Shown: piece after piece, positions 5,951 to 9,932 of the stretch
How positions within the stretch are numbered: position 1 is the first letter of the stretch
Layout: each line of letters opens with the position of its first letter
Assembly: GCA_017996845.1 (NCBI GenBank)
Contig: JAGOGF010000096.1
Span: forward strand, 1-9,932
Length of the DNA: 9,932 bases
Source: Butyrivibrio sp.
GTDB lineage: Bacteria > Bacillota_A > Clostridia > Lachnospirales > Lachnospiraceae
Direction: 5' to 3'
The notes under the pieces: generated by a model
Told to the model about the DNA's origin: nothing
What the model saw: only the letters and a program-made list of their open reading frames with translations
Databases searched by the model: none
Translations under genes and position numbers: made by a program

Positions 5951-7447
5951 ATGAACAGAAAAAATACATGGGCAGCTTATGAGCATAAGCAGATCAAAGA
6001 AGCGGATCAATTTGCAGAGGATTACAAGGCTTTTTTGAATAATGCCAAGACGGAAAGAGAAGCAATTGACAGTATTGTAAATGAAATCGAGGCACATGGA
6101 TATACAGAATTGGGGAAATTGCAATCTGTAGATAAGAAGCTTGAAAAGGGCGATAAAGTTTATAGTGTCTGGATGAATAAATCGATTGTGATGTTCCAGA
6201 TCGGTTCTGACAAAATGGAAAATGGAATGAATATTCTGGGAGCACATATTGACTCGCCCAGACTGGATGTCAAACAGAATCCATTATATGAAGAAGGCGG
6301 CTTTGCTTATCTTGATACACATTACTATGGCGGAATCAAAAAATATCAGTATGTTGCGCTTCCGCTTGCGCTTCATGGGGTAATTGTCAGAAATGATGGG
6401 ACGACTGTTCAATTGAATGTAGGGGAGGATGAAGATGATCCGGTATTTTTCGTATCTGATCTTTTGATTCATCTTGCACAGGATCAGATGGGAAAAAAGG
6501 CTTCTGAAGTAGTTGAGGGTGAGGCACTTGACCTGATCGTTGGGAATAAGCCGCTTGTTATTGAAAATAAAGAAAATGAAAAAGCCGAAAAAAAGAATGA
6601 AAAACTGACACCTGGACAGCAGTATGCAATGGATGCGGAAAAGGCAGAAAGTGATGAAAAAAAGAAAGTTTCAGGGGCGGTAAGGCGTGGAATTCTTGCA
6701 ATCCTGAAAGATAATTATGGTGTGGAAGAGGATGACTTTATTTCAGCAGAACTTGAAATCGTTCCTGCAGGGAAGGCAAGGGATGCCGGTTTTGACAGAT
6801 CCATGGTTCTTGCATATGGGCAGGATGACAGAGTATGTGCCTATCCTTCCATGAGAGCGATTCTGGAAGCACATAATCTGGAGAGAACAGCATGCTGTAT
6901 TCTTGTGGATAAAGAAGAGATTGGCAGTGTTGGCGCGACTGGTATGCAGTCAAGATTTTTTGAAAATGCAGTTGCAGAAGTGATGAATTTATCAGGTGAG
7001 TACAGCGATTTGAAACTCAGAAGATGTCTGGCTAATTCCTGTATGCTGTCTTCGGATGTCAGCTGTGCATTTGATCCAAGCTATGCCTCCGTATTTGAGA
7101 GCAAGAATGTTGCATATCTGGGTGGCGGAATGGTACTGAATAAATATACGGGAGTTCGCGGAAAATCAGGTTCTAATGATGCCAATGCCGAATACATTGC
7201 ACATATTCGTAATATTTTTGATAAAGAGGAAATCAATTTTCAGACCTCGGAGCTTGGAAAAGTAGATGTGGGAGGCGGCGGAACAATTGCATACATTCTG
7301 GCACTTTACGGAATGAATGTAATTGACAGTGGCGTTCCGGTATTGAACATGCACGCACCCTGGGAAGCAACTTCAAAAGCAGATATTTATGAAGCACTTC
7401 GTGGTTATATTGCATTTCTTGAAAAAGCAGACCTGAGAAATGAGTAA
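5951..7447 (+). CDS. M18 family aminopeptidase (aspartyl aminopeptidase-like)
   Basis: This 498-residue protein is a cytosolic metallo-aminopeptidase of family M18, which removes N-terminal residues (often acidic) from peptides using a two-metal centre. The metal-site motifs are visible: [10 protein letters not shown] with H99 and D101, [15 protein letters not shown] at 320-334 with the Glu pair E322/E323, [13 protein letters not shown] with D292/D293, and the C-terminal [17 protein letters not shown] with H468. Residues about 204-240 form a Lys/Glu-rich, low-complexity insert that probably lies on the surface loop before the helical part. No signal peptide is present. ATG 5951 follows GAGGTG at 5941-5946 by four bases. 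The gene is preceded by its own promoter candidates and is followed by queA after about eight bases, so the two should be cotranscribed. Substrate specificity cannot be read from the sequence. Confidence 0.93.
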   Translation: MNRKNTWAAYEHKQIKEADQFAEDYKAFLNNAKTEREAIDSIVNEIEAHGYTELGKLQSVDKKLEKGDKVYSVWMNKSIVMFQIGSDKMENGMNILGAHIDSPRLDVKQNPLYEEGGFAYLDTHYYGGIKKYQYVALPLALHGVIVRNDGTTVQLNVGEDEDDPVFFVSDLLIHLAQDQMGKKASEVVEGEALDLIVGNKPLVIENKENEKAEKKNEKLTPGQQYAMDAEKAESDEKKKVSGAVRRGILAILKDNYGVEEDDFISAELEIVPAGKARDAGFDRSMVLAYGQDDRVCAYPSMRAILEAHNLERTACCILVDKEEIGSVGATGMQSRFFENAVAEVMNLSGEYSDLKLRRCLANSCMLSSDVSCAFDPSYASVFESKNVAYLGGGMVLNKYTGVRGKSGSNDANAEYIAHIRNIFDKEEINFQTSELGKVDVGGGGTIAYILALYGMNVIDSGVPVLNMHAPWEATSKADIYEALRGYIAFLEKADLRNE

Positions 7448-7455
7448 GGAATATG

Positions 7456-8562
7456 ATGTCAGAAGAAAAGATAAGTAAACAGGAAGATCCGATGCTCGGA
7501 CTTCGAACTTCAGATTATAGTTTTGATCTGCCACAGGAACTGATCGCCCAGGATCCTTTGGAAGATCGTGCAGCATCAAGACTGCTGGTATTGGATAAAA
7601 ATACCGGTAAAACCACACATCATATCTTTCGGGAAATTGTTGACTATTTAAATCCGGGAGATTGCCTCGTACTGAACAATACAAAGGTTATTCCTGCAAG
7701 ACTTTTAGGATGTAAAAAAGATACCGGAGCAGCAGTAGAAATACTGCTTTTGAAAAGAAAAGAAAATGATATCTGGGAAACCCTTGTCAGACCGGGGAAG
7801 AAGCTTCGTAAAGGCGCAGAAGTTGTGTTTGGGGATGGGTCTTTAACGGCAGAAATTCTGGATGTGATTGATGATGGAAACCGGTTGGTACAGTTCAGTT
7901 ATGAAGGAATATTTGAAGAGGTGCTGGATCGTCTTGGTGAAATGCCCCTTCCGCCCTACATTACACATAAGCTGCAGAACCCGGAGATGTATCAGACTGT
8001 ATATGCGCAGTATGAAGGATCTGCTGCAGCACCTACAGCAGGGCTTCATTTTACAAAAGAGCTTTTGGACAGCATAGAAAAAAAGGGGATTGACCTAGCG
8101 TATGTGACCTTGCATGTCGGACTTGGAACATTCCGGCCGGTCAAAGTGGATAATGTTAAGGAACATCACATGCATACAGAGTGGTATCAGGTAACGCAGG
8201 AAGCAGCAGACAAGATTAATAGGGCGCATGACAGCGGACATCGTGTCATTTGTGTAGGAACGACGAGCTGCAGAACAGTAGAAAGTGCTGCAGATGAAAA
8301 CGGAAGACTGCATGCGTGTGCGGATAATACTTCCATTTTTATTTATCCGGGGTTTCATTTTAAGGTATTGGACTGTCTGATAACAAACTTTCATCTGCCG
8401 GAATCAACGCTTGTCATGTTGGTATCTGCTCTTGCCGGGAGAGATAATATTCTTCGTGCATATCGGGAAGCAATTCAGGAGCGATATAGATTCTTTAGTT
8501 TTGGTGATGCAATGTTTATTACAGATCAGATGCTTTTACAGGATCAAAAGAACGATAACTGA
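7456..8562 (+). CDS. queA: S-adenosylmethionine:tRNA ribosyltransferase-isomerase
   Basis: QueA transfers and isomerises the ribosyl group of S-adenosylmethionine onto 7-aminomethyl-7-deazaguanine in tRNA, giving epoxyqueuosine in the wobble position of GUN anticodons. Family motifs run the whole length: [20 protein letters not shown] near the N terminus, [59 protein letters not shown] and the end region [19 protein letters not shown]. The start is uncertain. ATG 7456 has AAGGA five bases upstream, and ATG 7453 is too close to it. ATG 7492, with AGGAAG at 7481-7486, would begin the protein [11 protein letters not shown], closer to the usual QueA N terminus. I list 7456 but 7492 is a serious alternative. 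The usual partner tgt is not adjacent here. The gene follows the aminopeptidase gene with almost no gap. No terminator is evident after the stop. Confidence 0.95.
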   Translation: MSEEKISKQEDPMLGLRTSDYSFDLPQELIAQDPLEDRAASRLLVLDKNTGKTTHHIFREIVDYLNPGDCLVLNNTKVIPARLLGCKKDTGAAVEILLLKRKENDIWETLVRPGKKLRKGAEVVFGDGSLTAEILDVIDDGNRLVQFSYEGIFEEVLDRLGEMPLPPYITHKLQNPEMYQTVYAQYEGSAAAPTAGLHFTKELLDSIEKKGIDLAYVTLHVGLGTFRPVKVDNVKEHHMHTEWYQVTQEAADKINRAHDSGHRVICVGTTSCRTVESAADENGRLHACADNTSIFIYPGFHFKVLDCLITNFHLPESTLVMLVSALAGRDNILRAYREAIQERYRFFSFGDAMFITDQMLLQDQKNDN

Positions 8563-8571
8563 CCTTCTTGC

Positions 8572-8600
8572 TTTACAAAAAAACGTGTAAGAGATATAGT
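8572..8600 (+). promoter_or_regulatory. Promoter of the PilZ-domain gene
   Basis: TTTACA (8572-8577) and TATAGT (8595-8600) have a 17-base spacer, five of six matches in each box. Predicted start is about 8607, giving a leader of some 43 bases before the PilZ-domain start. Confidence 0.7.
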
Positions 8601-8649
8601 TAAATCAGTATTTCATATTATGCTGTGTCGCGTGATAAAGGGGTGGATT

Positions 8650-8997
8650 ATGGAAGAAAGAAGAAACAGTAAGAGACTTGGTTTGTCAGGAGAACTCATT
8701 ATTAAGGCATTGGATAGAGGTTCTGTACCCGAAAGTGTTGCAATAACAATTGTAAATTGTTCCGGATCAGGACTTGGCTTTGAATGTGGATGCCAGCTGA
8801 CACTTGGCAATAATTACGAAGCTTATATCACGATATGGACACGGGAAGTGCTTCATGTTTTTTTGCAGGTTGTTCGTGGAGAGCAGATGAAAGACGTTTA
8901 TTATTATGGATGTATTTTTATTGGTATGCCCGATTCAGACAGACAGAGAATAGCGGTATATGAGACAGTGGAAGAACTTCTGCCGCACGTAGATTAA
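8650..8997 (+). CDS. PilZ domain protein (cyclic-di-GMP receptor candidate)
   Basis: This 115-residue protein is essentially one PilZ domain, a fold that binds the second messenger cyclic-di-GMP. Both ligand-binding motifs are visible: the N-terminal Arg motif in [10 protein letters not shown] (residues 4-9, RRNSKR) and NCSGSGLGF, which fits the N-x-S-x-x-G consensus. A beta-rich middle part and a C-terminal helix ([17 protein letters not shown]) complete the domain. ATG 8650 is preceded by the Gly-rich ribosome binding site AAGGGGTGG at 8638-8646. An in-frame ATG at 8620 would add ten residues but has no such site and would put sequence ahead of the usual start of the Arg motif. No effector domain is fused, so it should act on a partner protein. 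The next gene makes a UDP-sugar precursor, which suggests polysaccharide or surface regulation. That link is inference. Confidence 0.9.
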   Translation: MEERRNSKRLGLSGELIIKALDRGSVPESVAITIVNCSGSGLGFECGCQLTLGNNYEAYITIWTREVLHVFLQVVRGEQMKDVYYYGCIFIGMPDSDRQRIAVYETVEELLPHVD

Positions 8998-9004
8998 CGT
9001 GCGG
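8983..9004. other. GC-rich hairpin overlapping the PilZ stop codon
   Basis: Arms CCGCACGT 8983-8990 and ACGTGCGG 8997-9004 are perfect reverse complements around a six-base loop. The loop carries most of the TAA stop at 8995-8997. It is followed by AATAATATG rather than a T-run, so it is not a standard terminator. It may be an RNA stability or attenuation element. Confidence 0.5.
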
Positions 9005-9011
9005 AATAATA

Positions 9012-9027
9012 TGCAGCTTTTGCTGCA
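9012..9027. other. Second hairpin just upstream of the dehydrogenase start
   Basis: TGCAGC 9012-9017 and GCTGCA 9022-9027 form a perfect six-pair stem with a TTTT loop, eight bases after the preceding hairpin. The only AGGA-like ribosome binding sequence for the next gene (AGGAAAG, 9027-9033) touches its 3' arm, so the fold could affect initiation. Confidence 0.45.
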
Positions 9028-9047
9028 GGAAAGAAGAAAAGATAACA

Positions 9048-9932
9048 GTGAAGATTGCGGTGGTAGGTACCGGATATGTGGGATTGTCCAATTCCATTCT
9101 TCTGGCACAACATAATGAAGTATATGCAGTAGATATTATCCCGGAAAAGGTTGATATGATCAATCAGGGGAAATCACCAATTGTAGACAAGGAGATTCAG
9201 GAATATCTGGCAAAGGGAAATCTGAATCTGAAGGCAACGGTAAATGCTTCAATGGCATATGCAGGTGCTGATTTTGTCATTGTTTCCACACCGACTAATT
9301 ATGATGAAAAGAAAAATTATTTTGATACTTCATCGGTTGAATCAGTTATTACGCAGGTCCGGCAGGAAAATAAAGATGCATTTATTATTGTGAAATCGAC
9401 AGTTCCGGTTGGTTATACACAGCAGATGCGGGAAGCGTATGGGACAGATCATATTCTTTTTTCTCCCGAATTCCTGAGGGAAGGTCATGCGCTTTATGAT
9501 AATCTCTATCCATCCAGAATTATTGTGGGATATAATATTGATAGCGCCTCTGCAGCGGAACATGCGCATATGTTTACAAATCTTTTGCATGAAGGCGCGA
9601 TCAAGAAGGATATTCCAACTTTGTATATGAATTCTACAGAAGCGGAATCAGTTAAACTTTTTGCAAATACTTATCTTGCGCTCAGAGTTTCATTTTTTAA
9701 TGAACTGGATACTTATGCGGAAGTGAGAGGACTTGATACCAAACAGATTATTGAAGGCGTATGCTTAGACCCCAGAATCGGGACACAGTATAATAATCCA
9801 TCTTTTGGATATGGGGGATATTGTCTGCCCAAGTATACCAAACAGCTGCTTGCAAACTATGATGAGGTACCTAACAATCTGATATCGGCCATTGTTGATG
9901 CCAATCGTACGAGAAAGGATTTTATTGCGGAT
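9048..9932 (+). CDS. ugd: UDP-glucose 6-dehydrogenase, 3' end cut by window
   Basis: Ugd oxidises UDP-glucose to UDP-glucuronate with two NAD+, supplying capsule and exopolysaccharide synthesis. The 295 visible codons are open to the window end; the enteric-type family is about 390 residues, so roughly 95 are missing. The start is GTG 9048 ([12 protein letters not shown]). No in-frame ATG lies upstream, and the NAD-binding GxGxxG is already at residues 7-12. Visible active-site landmarks are T118 in KSTVPVG, the two Glu of SPEFLREG, K203 and N207 in [13 protein letters not shown], and the nucleophile C259 in GYGGYCLPK. The residue four after the Cys, normally Asp, is Tyr263 here (codon TAT). 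The ribosome binding site is weak or distant and adjoins a hairpin. It lies 50 bases after the PilZ gene, with which it may be cotranscribed. It resembles enteric-type Ugd throughout. Confidence 0.93.
   Translation, partial: MKIAVVGTGYVGLSNSILLAQHNEVYAVDIIPEKVDMINQGKSPIVDKEIQEYLAKGNLNLKATVNASMAYAGADFVIVSTPTNYDEKKNYFDTSSVESVITQVRQENKDAFIIVKSTVPVGYTQQMREAYGTDHILFSPEFLREGHALYDNLYPSRIIVGYNIDSASAAEHAHMFTNLLHEGAIKKDIPTLYMNSTEAESVKLFANTYLALRVSFFNELDTYAEVRGLDTKQIIEGVCLDPRIGTQYNNPSFGYGGYCLPKYTKQLLANYDEVPNNLISAIVDANRTRKDFIAD

Noticed and set aside
8620..8649. Ten-residue upstream extension of the PilZ protein from ATG 8620
   Set aside because: ATG 8650 has a strong AAGGGGTGG site and begins right at the conserved Arg motif; ATG 8620 has neither.

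Overview
The window reads as chromosomal housekeeping DNA from a Gram-positive Clostridia species, most likely a Lachnospiraceae gut anaerobe (Blautia/Dorea/Ruminococcus-like). The reasons are a moderate to low G+C look, strong AGGAGG-type ribosome binding sites, a T-box riboswitch in front of pheST, a PheS with the Cys-cluster insert known from Bacillota, and a 6S-like RNA next to a YihY-family membrane protein. All genes lie on the + strand. The genus is an inference; no search was run.

Layout. 1-269: a structured RNA resembling Firmicutes 6S RNA, followed by a terminator-like hairpin. 309-1199: a YihY/BrkB-family membrane protein. 1350-1562: a 70-residue protein with one membrane segment and a Cys/Asp-rich tail. 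1571-1905: a near-consensus promoter and a T-box leader, probably phenylalanine-specific, ending in a 13-bp terminator. 1909-2089: a strongly folded intergenic repeat element with a duplicated arm, placed between the T-box terminator and pheS. 2144-5669: pheS and pheT. 5688-5738: a perfect 18-bp inverted repeat, probably the pheST terminator. 5756-5950: two overlapping promoter candidates and a folded leader. 5951-8562: an M18 aminopeptidase and queA, nearly abutting. 8572-9004: a promoter and a PilZ-domain protein. 9048-9932: a UDP-glucose 6-dehydrogenase with a GTG start, cut by the window end.

How it works together. pheS and pheT encode the two subunits of phenylalanyl-tRNA synthetase, and the T-box should raise their transcription when tRNA-Phe is uncharged. 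The aminopeptidase and queA are probably cotranscribed but functionally unrelated (peptide turnover and queuosine tRNA modification). The PilZ protein next to the sugar-nucleotide dehydrogenase hints at a cyclic-di-GMP-linked surface polysaccharide function beginning at the right edge.

The points most worth a second look are the structured repeat downstream of the T-box, the Asp-to-Tyr change at a conserved catalytic position of the UDP-glucose dehydrogenase, and the small Cys/Asp-rich membrane protein. I found no CRISPR array, transposase, tRNA or rRNA.
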